This document shows positions 1 through 12,900 of a DNA stretch of 64,000 nucleotides, one piece after another. Below the pieces are notes generated by a model, which saw only the letters and a list, made by a program, of their open reading frames with translations, was not told the DNA's origin and searched no databases. The DNA comes from Aplidium turbinatum. Taxonomy: Eukaryota; Chordata; Ascidiacea; Aplousobranchia; Polyclinidae. Numbering within the stretch: position 1 is the stretch's first letter; the number at the start of each line of letters is the position of its first letter. The translations under genes were made by a program, and so were the position numbers. The DNA is taken from positions 744,001-808,000 of the forward strand of contig OU964934.1 of assembly GCA_918807975.1 (NCBI GenBank), written 5' to 3'.

Positions 1-130
1 GCGGAGCTCTGTTGAGGAGCATAGACAGCGATGTCTATCCAATACATTCGTATTTTTCTCTGCTTTCATCCCATCCAAAACTATGGCCTTTTCCTTCCTC
101 TGAGTCTTCCTTTCCACACTCCTTCATTTC

Positions 131-318
131 AGCTAGGGCCGAGGTTCCACCTTTTCACCCTACTCCCCCAGGTTCATGATGTTCTCGGACTACACTGAAA
201 AGCTGGTATGCAGCAGTGAGTCTTTGCTTTCATCATCCAAGACAGGCAGACTTTCCACTCTACTTGGTAGATTGAAAATGGTGCAATCGTTGATGTGGTC
301 GGCGGTCTGGTTTTGAAT
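131..318 (+). pseudogene. Degenerate copy of the unrecognised exon at 27318-27512
   Basis: Plus-strand translation gives fragments such as FAFIIQDRQTFHS and IENGAIVDVV, with stops between. They align with [13 protein letters not shown] and [11 protein letters not shown] of the orphan exon on the other strand at 27.4 kb. The similarity also covers about 40 bp of noncoding sequence before the putative acceptor (GGGCCGAGG), so it is a DNA-level copy and not a spliced retrocopy. The rest of 1-776 has no recognisable gene. Confidence 0.55.
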
Positions 319-776
319 GTTTATCCTCGTACTGATAAAACCTTTCACAGTTTCGCATACTAGTAGAGGTACAGTATTTAATCACTGCTTCTCAGCAACA
401 CATTTACAAGAGCAAGATGTCACACATACTTCATCAAGTGTCTTATCGTCTCGTGGTGGCTGGTCCCGAGGCAATAATCTTCGCACTGAATGTTCTATGG
501 GCAGGACACGTGCTAATGTAGTGCGAGTTTACGAAGTTACTAGTGAAAGCCGATGGTTTTTAAATGAGATATTTATTTCTCATGTTCCAAAAGGGTTCGT
601 AACCACAGCACTATGCTTACAATTGCACAATCTCAAAAACATTAAGTTCGTCGTAGACCACATAGAACGAATCAGATTTCATTATAAACGAGTACAATAA
701 TGAAAGCTGCCCAATTAAATGTTAAGTTTTTCAGCTGTGTCCTTGACGACTATGTATGTAGCCAATAGGAAATTAC

Positions 777-909
777 CTTTTCTGGGTTTCCACAGTAACA
801 ATAGACTCTAACCAGTGACAATGGATCGGCAGCTTGTTTGTAAAACTGTAGAGCAGTTTCCATTTCTCCGGTCGACTCCATGTATTGGGCCCACCACTTT
901 CTCAGCTTC
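777..909 (-). CDS. IFT140: IFT140 exon 24, residues 1001-1045 (last in window)
   Basis: TTGCAG acceptor and GTAATT donor, 133 nt, ends in phase 0. Encodes [20 protein letters not shown], then [17 protein letters not shown]. Human has LWRWWAQYLESQAEMDAAL and HFSLVRIHCFQGNVQK. The next human segment (AAQIANETGN) was not found in 1-776, so the gene continues outside. Confidence 0.95.
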
Positions 910-3900
910 CTGCAAGTGCCTTCGTTAAACAAGCCTAGCGGGACGGCGAAGATAAATGTTACTCTCAATTAATGAAGCTGGTACCTATGTGCTATTACCA
1001 GGGGGTTGGGGTTATCGACATGAAAATGTCTTCATTTCTCCGTTTAAACTTCAAAATTATTCCGCATCTATTTATGCTCATATTGATCGACTAATATTAC
1101 TAAAACAATATAAGCTTGAAAATGGTCACTTCTAACCTCTACGTCTGTCCCGTGTCAAAAAGCTGTAAACAACACGTCACAACATTTATACGGTGGTGTC
1201 GCGCTAACCTGTCCTTGCTCTTCATGACGTACGCCTCCAGCATTTGCGTGTCGTCAAATAACATCCGCGGAACTTCGAAATAATGGTTGCCAGATTTTTC
1301 GTAGCTGCACAAACAACTTCCAATGATTTCGTCCTTAATGATTCTACTCGTTTTAAAGGCAAAAGCCACAACATTTAGACATGTAAAACGCAACTGAATG
1401 AATGTTTCATTATCCATACCAAGCGCTAGTGCTAACAACACATCAGACCACATGTGAACATACAACGAACCAGCCACAACTATTAAACGAAACTTACTTC
1501 GGGATCGCACCATCAATGTCGCCCGACGCTTCGAGATGCTTGGCGTACTTGTAGTAAGTCATCCTCAGGTGCACTCTGTCCGCTTGCCCGGCCGCCTCCA
1601 GTGCCTGACGACAACAAGATCGAACACTTCGTTGGTTTCATAACGCTCTCCACATGCTATTGGTGCATAACCATACAAGCATGTGCCACAAATACCAAAA
1701 GTAACTGACTTGCCCCTCCATGTACCAGACGGTCGAATGTTCAAACACATTCTTCTGGTGACAATCCCTCAAATGTGAGGTTTCATCCGCTGAACGAACA
1801 CTTGTTGTGTGATTATTGTTCATAAATAAAGTTGTGATGGCAATCTCGCTATTGGATTCACAAGTACATGAAAACTGTTGTCAAAATAGTACATACATGT
1901 ATACTTTGATCATTTAAATATATGATTATCTACACGTGGTCAATATTGCATGCAAGCAATGAAGTTAAGCCTGTTTATAAAACTATGTCCAAAATATAAA
2001 TTTTCAAATTGAAGATGAACGATTAGCATTGAACCGAACGTGTTTGAATTCTGTTTACACAATGCTTAGATGCATTCAAACGATTCCAAAGATTTTCCAC
2101 TGAAAGTTGCAAATCTTGTAATGCCACCAGAAACATACGACGCCCATCAAAATGAAAGGGGCCTCTATCAATGAAAATATGCATCTTGCTGTAGACATAT
2201 GTTGCTGGCCGCTTGTTCCTGCCGTGTGTGGTTAATCGAATTCAAATTATCCACCTCAATAATCATTGTTTGTCATGGCGGAGAATACTATTAGACAAAG
2301 TTGAAAATTAATCTCCAGCAAGAAACACTTTGATCAACATTATTGCCTTGTGACATCATATTAAACACGACGACGTTGCATTAGGCCAGGAATAAGCAGG
2401 TAAAACAGCTCTGGTCTGAAAGGTGTACACCATGAATATTGAATAAGGTTAAAGAAAGCTGATAGTGCTAGTGCTACCTTGTCCCATTGTCCGGTGGCTT
2501 GGTAGAAAAGATTGAGAAGGTCGTAGCGCTCGCAGCTCTTGTAGAGTCTTTCGGCTTCATCCTGGCGGATAAATTGCATCGTTAGTCCACTGAAACATTC
2601 CGACAAACGGATAGGGACAGATTGGTGCAATACGACAAAGCGCTAAAGTTTAAAGATAAAGGTGAGTCCCATACTTAATTCTAAGCATCGAGAATGAGAA
2701 GATATAAGGTTCTCATCACACTAAGTCTTCGGCATTAAGGAGAGTAGGGTGGCTAGTTTCTCTTTCCCGGCCGCCCTTCTTTCTGGAATTATGCCCACCC
2801 AATTTATTACACCTTGGGTAGAGGTGGGCGGTGTTAATCAAGAACTAGCTTAAGCCGAGAGTCGAACCAGGTTTGTATTATTGTAAACCCATCGCCTCAT
2901 CTGCTGCGCCATCCCATCGCTTAAATGTGAGGGTCATAAAAATTGACGACGTATCAATCTCAATTGAGATATTCACTTAATCTGAGAATTCAGTATAAAC
3001 CTACATTCATTCCGAGCTCCACTGCTAATCTGGCAACCCTGGCGTCACGCTCCGGTTCATTTTCGGATTCTCTGAGTGCCCGCGCTCCTCTTGCGTGGCC
3101 CATATTAGCTAAACAGACCTTGGCAACATCTAAGCGACGCGTTTTGACGCACATACGAGCCATACTCTCCCAGACAGCGACACTGAAAAGATATCATTAG
3201 ATTCAAACTAGATGCTTCATTGTTGATTTCTTCAGAGCTTGATGTGCCAAAACATTACTGTATGATGTCACTTCTATTCAAAATTCATTCAGCCAACCAA
3301 AACAAGTAGTCTCATATGTCAAGCCAAAATGTTGATAAATGTTATCAGAGCCCTTGACTGGTGGCGGCTCCCTGGTACTGACCCCTTGATGAGCTTGATG
3401 GCTTTAAACGCCTCATCCATGTCGCCAATGGTCAAGTAGTAGCTGAAGTTGAGCATCGCAGCTTGAGCAGCATCGTCGCAATCGTCCAAACCCTCGAAAT
3501 CCCGCATGGTTTTCCTCGCCACCTTCTGCGAGAAGCGCGTGGTTTAATATTGGTGTGCCACCCAAGCTTGTTATCTTTTGCGAGAAACCGCAACCAAGAA
3601 AATAATACAAATGATCATGCAACATGACCAGATGTCGTTACGAGGTCACTTTGTGTTGAGAGCACAAGACGCTTAAAAGCTAGACCCCGCTTTGTTGCGC
3701 AAGACTCCACTCAGTGGCAACGACGCCCCACCCAAATCAGGACGTCATTAGCTGGCTGTGTGGAGGTAAGCGATGCTTGTCATCTGCCTACTTCACATCG
3801 TTTTATGATGACTTACCACGTTCACAGATGGCTCGTCCTCTGCGGTGGCGCTGGTGGGTGTCGGAGTGGACGAGAGCTGGAAAAGAATTATGTTGTTAAA

Positions 3901-6900
3901 TTGATTCATCATCCCTAGTTTTAGCAACACTAACATATGCGTAAGCCACGGTCAGTGGAGAACTACTTTGGTTCGTCGATTGGGAAAACGTACATTTTCG
4001 GACTGAGAAAGCTTAATCCTGGAAAGTTTGCATACTTGGAACAATTTTGATTTCTTAAACTTTCCTCCACCCGACCGTGAATATTAGTACTAATAGTTTA
4101 AAGTTACCGCTAGGTGGCGATCTTACTCAAGAACAAATCGATCCACTATCTCAAAGCTGCCTTTCTAAACTATGCACAGTGGGAGTGGAACTATCGTCGC
4201 TTGATCTCGAAGCTAAATGAAGCATCGAGCGCAACATCAATGTAAAGATGGCAACACAGGCGGCGAGCGGGGCCTGTCCCGTACCAGAATATAATCTGCA
4301 GCACATGTAGCAAACTCTCGGTCTGCGATTCAACATGTTGGCCGCAAGATGGCATCAAATTCCTTCCAAGTAGCCGGTGCACCATAAATAACTTTAAGAT
4401 ATGATCAATAATAATGACGTAATATTGTGGCATGATGTTTTAACCAAGCCGGGTTCACACATAGCGATGGATGACGGACGACCGCAACTACCACGGACGT
4501 GGAAAACATTTTCTTGAACAAAAACAATCAGTTGTTTGTTTTTCACATCTATGATGCTGAACACAAACAATCTTAACTCCAGGTTGAAAACCCTCTTGCT
4601 CAATAAAGTGACTTTGCTTGAATAACATTACTCTTACATTTAGTTACATTACTGATACAGCTATAGTTTTGCGTTATGATTATTGCCTTAGTGCCAGTGC
4701 ATTGCACCGAGTCACGTGCGTTTGATTACGTCGTGCCGCCCTGTGGCTGTGGTGGAATGGCCCGTTTCGGCTAGTCCGATTGGGCTAGTTCCCTATTTGG
4801 CTACAGTCTTTATCGGTTAGTTTGTACTCAGAATTTTTTTAAAAATCCAACGAGAATCCTTCTGTAATCTAACAAAATCCTTCTGTAAATCCAACGACGC
4901 CTTCTGTTTATTTAGAAAATTTTGTATTTACAAGAAAAACAAATTGAAATGAAATTTAGCGAAAAATGTTTGAACTATTAAATTGAACTGTTTGTTCACA
5001 TAAAATCGACAACGCCGCCTTCTGTTTATGTAGAGAATGTTGTATTTTATTTCACAATATCGTTTCTTTTATAGTTGAAATTATCGAAGCTTTGGATGAG
5101 TGGGGTTTAGACCTAACCATTGAGATCTCAAAACTAAAAAGCGAATTAAATTTATTTTTGAACTGTTAATGTTTGCTCAGATAAAATTGACATGTATCCT
5201 GCGTCACCGTCTGTATGCAAACTTAGAATATATTAGAATCCTCAACTATTACAAAATTCCAAATCCAACGACGCCTTTTGTTTATTTGAGGATTTTGTAT
5301 TTTATTCCACAATTTGTCGTTTCTTTTGCATTCTTGCATTTTATCCAGTGTTTACCTTTGAGTGCCTTCCCAGACGGCAAAATCCGTCATTTTTACAACG
5401 ATTCAACGTCTGCAGACGTTAAATCAATGTAAAAATGGCGGATCTTACTGTCTGGGTGAGCCATGTGATAAATTAAAGCCTTTGGTTGCGTCATAATGAA
5501 TTGCGTAATTAATTCTCTCGACCAAGGAGCAAGACTACGCGCGTCGGTATTTGAAAGAGAATAGCGGAGAAAAAAGTGGGAAGCGAGGTAAAGTTGTTTA
5601 CCACAGAAATGTGTGTCACCGCGCAATAATAACGAAATTCTTGAAAACCTTTTCGAATGCGCTGATTAATGATTTTAATTGGGAAAGAAAGCCAGAAAGT
5701 AGACATTTTTTATTCAGGTTAAAGTGAAACCACTCTATGTTGGACTAAAGCGCAAAGTAACTATCAAGTTGCCTTGCAAAGCGGAAGATCAAATTTCGCA
5801 AAACCGGTCGTAAAGTTGATTTTGCCCAAAAATTAGGTCGTTGAAATCAATGCTTCATTACTCGTAACTTTCACGTGATATAGGCCTAAATTTTTTTGTA
5901 GTCAGAGTGTAAAGATGGAGGTTTGATATTATCGAATTGAATCGCCGGTTAATACTCTAAATAGATGGATCGCGCATTATCGTAAAAAACTGTCCGTCCG
6001 CGCATTTTCCAGTGTTATACTATATATGATAATATATGACTTTGTTTTAGAGCATCAAATTTATGAGTTTTTACATGTATTTTGAACAATAACACACTCG
6101 AACAACTAACAAAACACTTCTATTTATCTCATTAACCTCTATTGTTAATAATGAAAAATGTTGTTTTGATGTAAAAAACATATTTTGAACTAACCCAGAC
6201 AACAAAATTCGTCATTTTTAAATGACGAATTTTGCCGTCTGGGAAGGCACTCAAAGGTAAACACTGGATAAAATGCAAGAATGCAAAAGAATTGTAGTAG
6301 AATAAAATACAAAATTCTCTAAATACACAGAAGAATCAGACATACATCTCTCTGTTATCATTTTTAATGTAAAAATTCCTTTTTGTGGTCCCTTTGTTTG
6401 GAACAATTCCAAACTGTGCTGTTGAAATTTCCGATTTTAGTTTTGGTCTCAATCTCATCATCATGACTCGGAGTAAGATCTTTGTTAAATGATTCACACG
6501 CAGGGCCGGATTTAGCTGATGGGGGGCCCGGGGCACTTTTAGATTGGGGGGCCCTCCGTGCAAAAAATTTTTCGCGCCTATGTCGCGAAAAGCCACCTCT
6601 ACGTCTACAGTAGCATTAATCCAGCACTGCACAGCATTTTGCAGAAACTTCAAACGCTAAAAGAGAAAATAACAACACAAAATCACATTTTTTCTACGTA
6701 GGGGGGCCCTTTAAAAGTCCAAGAGCCCGGGGCACCTGCACCTTCTGCCCCCCCCCCCCCTAAATCCAGGCCTGTTCACAAGGCTAATTGTTCTGTGGAG
6801 TGAGCGTTCTGTTGCTCCGGTTTTTTTTGGTAAAGTTATGAATATGGAACGTACCATATCACTAGGGATGTGTCCGGTGTCATAAATATGATTTAAGATC

Positions 6901-9900
6901 TCAGTGGTTAGGTCTAAACCCCACTCATCTAAAGCTTCGATAATTTCAACTATAAAAGAAACGATATTGTGGAATAAAATACAACATTCTCTACATAAAC
7001 AGAAGGCGGCGTTGTCGATTTTATGTGAGCAAACAGTTCAATTTAATAGTTCAAACATTTTTCGCTAAATTTCATTTCAATTTGTTTTTCTTTGTCGGAA
7101 TGCAAAAGAAATTTGATTGTGGAATAAAATACAAAATTATCTAAATAAACAGAAGGAGTCGTTGGATTTACAGAAGGATTTTGTTGGATTACAGAGGGAT
7201 TGTTGGATTTTCAAAAAATTGCAGAATAGGAAACTAACCGATAAAGACTGTAGCCAAATAGGGAACTAGCCCAATCGGACTAGCCGAATCGGGCTGTAGC
7301 CGAATAAGGAAATAGCCGAATCGGACTAGCCCAATCGGACTAGCCGAATAGTAGCAGACCCGGCTGTGGAGTAGTTTGTAATTATTGCAGCAGGTCTTGG
7401 TACCCACTACACCAGCATTTCTTAAACTGGGGTAAATTTACCCCCGGGGGTAAATGAGCTATTTATCAAAATATCCACATCAGTTGACGGGACAGAAAAA
7501 TTGTGCCAGTTGTAGGTATTGGTATTGTATACAACATTTCACCGCTTGACGGAGATAACTGGAAATGATCTCTTGAAGGATGACATCGTCAGTTATCTTG
7601 AAAACTTGCAGGAGGAGTTTGAACGATATTTTCCCGAGATAAATACTGGCAGCATTTTGATGATAGTAGCGAGAAATCTTTTTGTATGTAAAGTGAAAGA
7701 TGTTCCTGAAGCAATCCAAGAAGAATTTATAAAATTAACAAACGATTCTTTTGCAAACGATGAGTTTCACTCTTGCAACCTAGAAAAGTTTTGGGTTAAA
7801 ATATAACATTGCTATCCAAGGATAGGTATTCAAGGTCTGAATGTTCTGGTCACGTTTTCTTCAACTTACCTATGCGAATGCGGCTTCTCTGCATTGCTTA
7901 CTATCAAACCTAAAGCACGACACCAACTTCATGTTGAGTCTGATATTTGTTGTGCACAGTGCCGGTCTTAGGGCATTTCGGGCCGTGTGCGGAATATGCT
8001 TTGCGGCCCCAATGACAATGACCCCATTTAGTAGCGTAGCTAGGTAATTTGAAAAAGGGGGGGTTGACGACCGGCGGGCGAAGCCTGACGCTGACGGTGT
8101 GTTCTCCGAAGGCGACACCCAGCGGCGGAGGGATCTGGGAGGCTTCCCCCAGAAAATTTTGAACAATTACTGCATTTTCTCAGTAAATTGCGAGCGCCCA
8201 TAATTTGCGGGCCCTGTGCGATCGCAAGGTTTGCACACCCCAAAGACCGGCACTGGTTGTGCATTATCTCCAAAGTTACCAGACATTAAACAACTCGTTG
8301 CCAAAAAGCAAGGACAGCCGTCGCATTGAATATGACTGATGGAATTTGTTACTTTCGTTTTTTAATACATGAAAAATGAGTATATACCATTTTATCTATT
8401 GGGGGTAAATCTGATATTCATCTTTATTAAAAGGGAAAAACATACAAAAAAGATTAAGAACCACTGCACTACACAGTGATTTGTCACTTGTGCACAAAGC
8501 TCTACTCGTTTACTCGTTACTCGTTTACTCGTCGTTCTACTCTACTCGTTTTATTCTAGATTTCACCGACATAGTATTTCTATAATCCTCTGCTTAGTAA
8601 ATTTTATTTGAATTTTCAAGTGTTTGCCATTATACTTGCTCAAGCTAAGTCAAATTGAAATTACAATATTCGATAGTTGCGTTTTGCTTAAACTATGAAG
8701 AGAAGAAAAGGCAGAAATAAAGAAATGAATATGAAGTGCCGGTCATGAACATTTTTATTTATTTAATTAATTTGTAATTTTTCGTTTGTTTTTGGTCCAT
8801 TTATGCTGACATCTATTGATATTGTAGGCTAATTCTTATTTCGACTCAGTTGTGCTGACATCTATTGATGTAGGCTAATTTTTATTTCGACTCAGATATG
8901 CTGACGATTCCTAATGGAAGAAAACCGGTTCCATAACATAAATTTATCTTATTGAAATACTATTGTGTGTGTTAGCCTGGTCAAATGTTTTAAGGTTCAG
9001 ACCAAGAAAAAAAGCTATTGATTTATTTTCTTAGTGATTTTGCTTTCTGTATTAGGTAGATCGCCCATTTGAGGAAGTGTCATAGTACCAGATCACCTTT
9101 TTCAGTTGGTTTTTCCCATTTTTGATCGTAGATATGGTTTTTCTAGTTTTTCCAAACCTTGTCACCTATTCTGCCGCATTGATTGCTTTAAATTTTTGCA
9201 CAATTGCAAGTTTAGCATGATGATGTAATAGAAGCATTTATTCTAGATTTCACCGACATAGTATTTCTATAATCCTCTGCTTAGTAAATTTTATTTGAAT
9301 TTTCAAGTGTTTGCCATTATACTTGCTCAAGCTAAGTCAAATTGAAATTACAATATTCGATAGTTGCGTTTTGCTTAAACTATGAAAAGAAAAGGCAGAA
9401 ATAAAGAAATGAATATGGAGGATTGGAGGTCATGAACAGTTTTATTTATTTAATTAATTTGTAATTTTTCGTTTGTTTTTGGTCCATTTATGCTGACATC
9501 TATTGATCTTGTAGGCTAATTCTTATTTCGACTCAGTTGTGCTGACATCTATTGATGTAGGCTAATTTTTATTTCGACTCAGTTATGCTGACGATTCCTA
9601 ATGGAAGAAAACCGGTTCCATAACATAAATTTATCTTATTGAAATACTATTGTGTGTGTTAGCCTGGTCAAATGTTTTAAGGTTCAGACCAAGGAAAAAA
9701 AGCTATTGATTTATTTTCTTAGCTCTACTCGTGTTAAGACCTCTTTTCAATTCTTTACGTTTGTGGGTTTCTGGAGATGTTCTGTTTCTGGAGATGTTAC
9801 CAACAAACGTAACAATTACAATCAAGAAAAACCATCCACAACCGAAACTAACCAGTTTGGAAAAGTAGAAATATGGAACCTTCATCCCAATCAGTTGATC

Positions 9901-12900
9901 GTGGGAGGGCGATCGTTCAAACGAGCCCTGAAGCATCACGCCGTGATCTTGTGTGACAAACAAAGACACGACCATCATCTCCACCTGGTAAAAATAAAAC
10001 ATCGAATAAACGTTAGTTGATGTTGAAGACTGAACATGCTGGCGATAATCATCAGACTGACCTTGATAAAAACAACAACAAGCAACTAACCACTGAAAGT
10101 GCTGAAGGATCGGACGCCACCAACGAAGAGGAGGATTTTCTGTTCCCACCAACCTCGTTCGCTTTCCTCCACGCATTGTCACTAATCTGCGCCTCACACG
10201 ACAACAACCTGCTCTCTGTCGTATCCCAGCGGACTGTGACAGGATAACGGTCCGCCACATCAGTCGCTGCATCATCTCGACTCCTAAAAAGGTCACAGCA
10301 TTTCATAACAAGATTTGTACTCAAAAGTAAAACAACGTCATGTCATATGTCATTATCAGCGCTTAACAAGGTCATATTGCATGCGATATGCTGATGCTTT
10401 TCAATAATATTCTGCCATAAACGCTGAGCAGCATATGAGGAAGACTTGTCGAAGCAGCAACTTTTTGCATCAGGTCTCCCGGACAAGTGCCGTTGATGTT
10501 CCTTGCGCAACCTTTCACATTGAACCACCCCTAACAACCGTCTGTACTTGCCGGGGTAATACTACACTCGCTCGAGCGACCTGCAGCCGTGCTGGCCGGA
10601 TGAGGCTAGGCCTAGTCAAGTCTTGAGGTTGACTGCTTGATCATCATGATCACTTCGCAGCTTCCAGTTGTCGTTTCATTGAAAAATGCAGTTTGTAGTA
10701 GCCTAGTTAGGAAGAAGAAGAAGAAGAAGTTTTTGTTAAAAGTATGATTCTGTTGCGTGCTGTGTCATTTTGACTATTATGTTGTTACGGGATTACACGA
10801 TATAATGTAGTAGTCCAGTTTTAATCCGGTGATGTCCCCGTTACCGAGGGTGGCCGGATTCACCTCCAAGTGCCGCAATCGTCTTCACACCCTGCCTCCA
10901 CATCGATCTGTCTAGCGCGTCCTCTCTTGTCAAGCCCACCTTGCTGCTTTCTTCCTCAACTTGCTTTTTCCATGTTTTCTTTGGTCTTCCTTGTTTTCTA
11001 CGACCCTCCACTCGCAACTCCAGCGCTCTTCTCAAAACATCATCTTCATCCCTTCTCAAAACATGCCCATACCACCACACTCCATTCGCTTTTGCCAACT
11101 TATCAACACTCTCACTCAACCCAAGCAAGCTCATAAGTTCTTCGGTATTCCTTTTGTCCATCAGCTTTACATCACACATTGCTCTCACCATCGCTCTCTC
11201 AGTTCTTCTTAAAATCGCCAATTCGTTTTCCCGTAAGCACCATGTCTCACTTCCGTACAGCATTGCAGATCTCACACAACTAGTACAAAATCTTCCTCTC
11301 ATTTTCAACGGAAATCTTCTACCACCTAACAACTCTCGACACTCTCTGAATTTCACCCAACCAAACCTTCCTCTTGCAGTCACTGCCGCTTCACAACCAC
11401 CACTGGCATTTAATCTATTTCCTAGATAGCAAAAGGCATTTACTGATTCAACTTCGTCATTCAGCTTTTCAACAGGACCAATCATTCCTTCCTCAATCTT
11501 CTTGCATCTTTCACATTCAAAACCATCTCCAGATCTGCATGTCACTCTCTTCATCTTTGCACATCTTCCATGCACCCATTTCTTGCATTTCGTACATGTA
11601 ACAGAATTTGCCATCACTCTTCTTCCGCAAACGCCACATGGGTCAATTTTGCTCATTGTGATTTCCCCTTGTTCCGCTTATTACAACCTTTGTCTTTTTG
11701 ATGTTCACACGCATACCTTTACAGAATCTTATCTTACACATTCGGTAATCACATCAATCACAATGGCAAAGATTAGAGGAGAGAGGACAGAACCCTGGTG
11801 TACATCGACCTTCACCGAAAACTCGTCTGAGAGGGCAGATCCAACGCGAACTCTCGTCCTTGCACCGTCGTAAAGGAGTCTGCTACTATTCGGTGAGTCC
11901 GATTAGGTGAGTCCGATTCGGTGAGTCTGATTCGGTGAGTTCCTAACTTCTAACCCCTAACCTTAACCCCCAACCCATAACCCTAAAACAGCAATGCTAA
12001 TTAGGCTACGGTACCTGATAATTTAAAAAAAAATAATGAAAAAATCCCCCGTTAAGGGATCGGACTCACCGAATCGGACTAACCGAATCGGACTCACCGA
12101 ATCGGACTCACCGAAACGGGCCATTTCGGTCGTAAAGACCCATTACGGCTTGCACGAGAGCTTCTGGCATTACTTTTTTTCTCATTGCCCATTCCATCAC
12201 TCTTCTTGGAACTCTATCAAACGCCTTTTCCATGTCCACGAAACACATGTACAAGTTCTTACCCTTGTCCCGATATTCCTCTTGCAACCTTCTCAAAATA
12301 AAAATAGCATCTGTCGTTCCCTTCCCAGGCATAAATCCGCACTGCATCTCGTCCAGCTTCACCACAGATCTTATTCTATTCTCCAACACCCTTTCCACTA
12401 CCTTCATTGCATGCTCCAACAGTTTTATTCCCCTATATGACCCACAATCCATTACATCACCCTTTCCCTTGAAGATGGGTAGCACCACACTTATCTTCCA
12501 TTCATTTGGCATTCCTTTTTCATCTAACACACTTTGACTGATTTCCTGCATTGCTTTCAATCCTGTCTCTCCACATGCGCGTATCATTTCCACAGTGACT
12601 TCAGATAGTCCAGGAGCCTTCCCGATTTCATTTTCTTCATTGCTTGCGTCACTTCCTCTCGAGTAACTCTCTTTAATGGACCTGCTACCACGTCGGCTTC
12701 CCCATTTTGATCCCAATCGTTTTCCTCGTTCATTATCATCTCCATATTATGTTCTAACCAAATTCTTCCACGATCTTTCTCACTGAAACCAAGTTTTCCA
12801 TCCCTTCCTTTAATACATCGTCCACCATCTACATCTTTCCCATCCCGCTTCATAACCTTCATAAACTTATATACTTCGTTAGGACTGTTTTTTAATTTGG

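Larger units (their letters stand above)
4753..7361. mobile_element. Inverted-repeat MITE, family A copy 1 (2.6 kb, with nested elements)
   Basis: Left end GGAATGGCCCGTTTCGG and right end ATAGTAGCAGACCC, flanked by the perfect 8-bp target duplication GGCTGTGG (4745-4752 and 7362-7369). The ends consist of several tandem copies of a ~14-bp unit (TAGTCCGATTCGGC-like), inverted at the two termini. Arms of roughly 350 bp (4815-5112 and 6890-7230) are inverted copies. A CCCAGAC palindromic MITE pair and a hAT MITE are nested inside. No transposase was seen. The 8-bp duplication fits hAT mobilisation (inference). Confidence 0.75.
8550..9722 (+). mobile_element. Retrozyme-like element: 485-bp direct repeats with hammerhead ribozymes
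   Basis: Two 485-bp direct repeats (8550-9034 and 9238-9722), differing at few positions, flank a 203-bp middle. The element is bounded by a perfect 10-bp duplication, CTCTACTCGT (8540-8549 and 9723-9732). Each repeat contains a hammerhead fold, spaced 687 bp apart. There is no ORF of note, no TG...CA ends and no visible primer-binding site. Direct repeats, target duplication, small size, no protein and a type I hammerhead together fit the non-autonomous retrozymes (known in plants and animals). It appears complete. It lies in intron 16 of IFT140, with the ribozyme on the strand opposite to the gene. Confidence 0.7.

Noticed and set aside
8550-9722. Solo or mini LTR retrotransposon
   Set aside because: Repeats lack TG...CA ends, primer-binding site and polypurine tract, the middle is only 203 bp, and the hammerheads point to a retrozyme.
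9703-10296. 197-codon minus-strand ORF as a separate gene
   Set aside because: It is a read-through of two IFT140 exons (9853-9984 and, in a different frame, 10091-10283) and the intron between them.
10870-11601. Several plus-strand ORFs of 75-162 codons
   Set aside because: They are antisense shadows of the LINE coding sequence.
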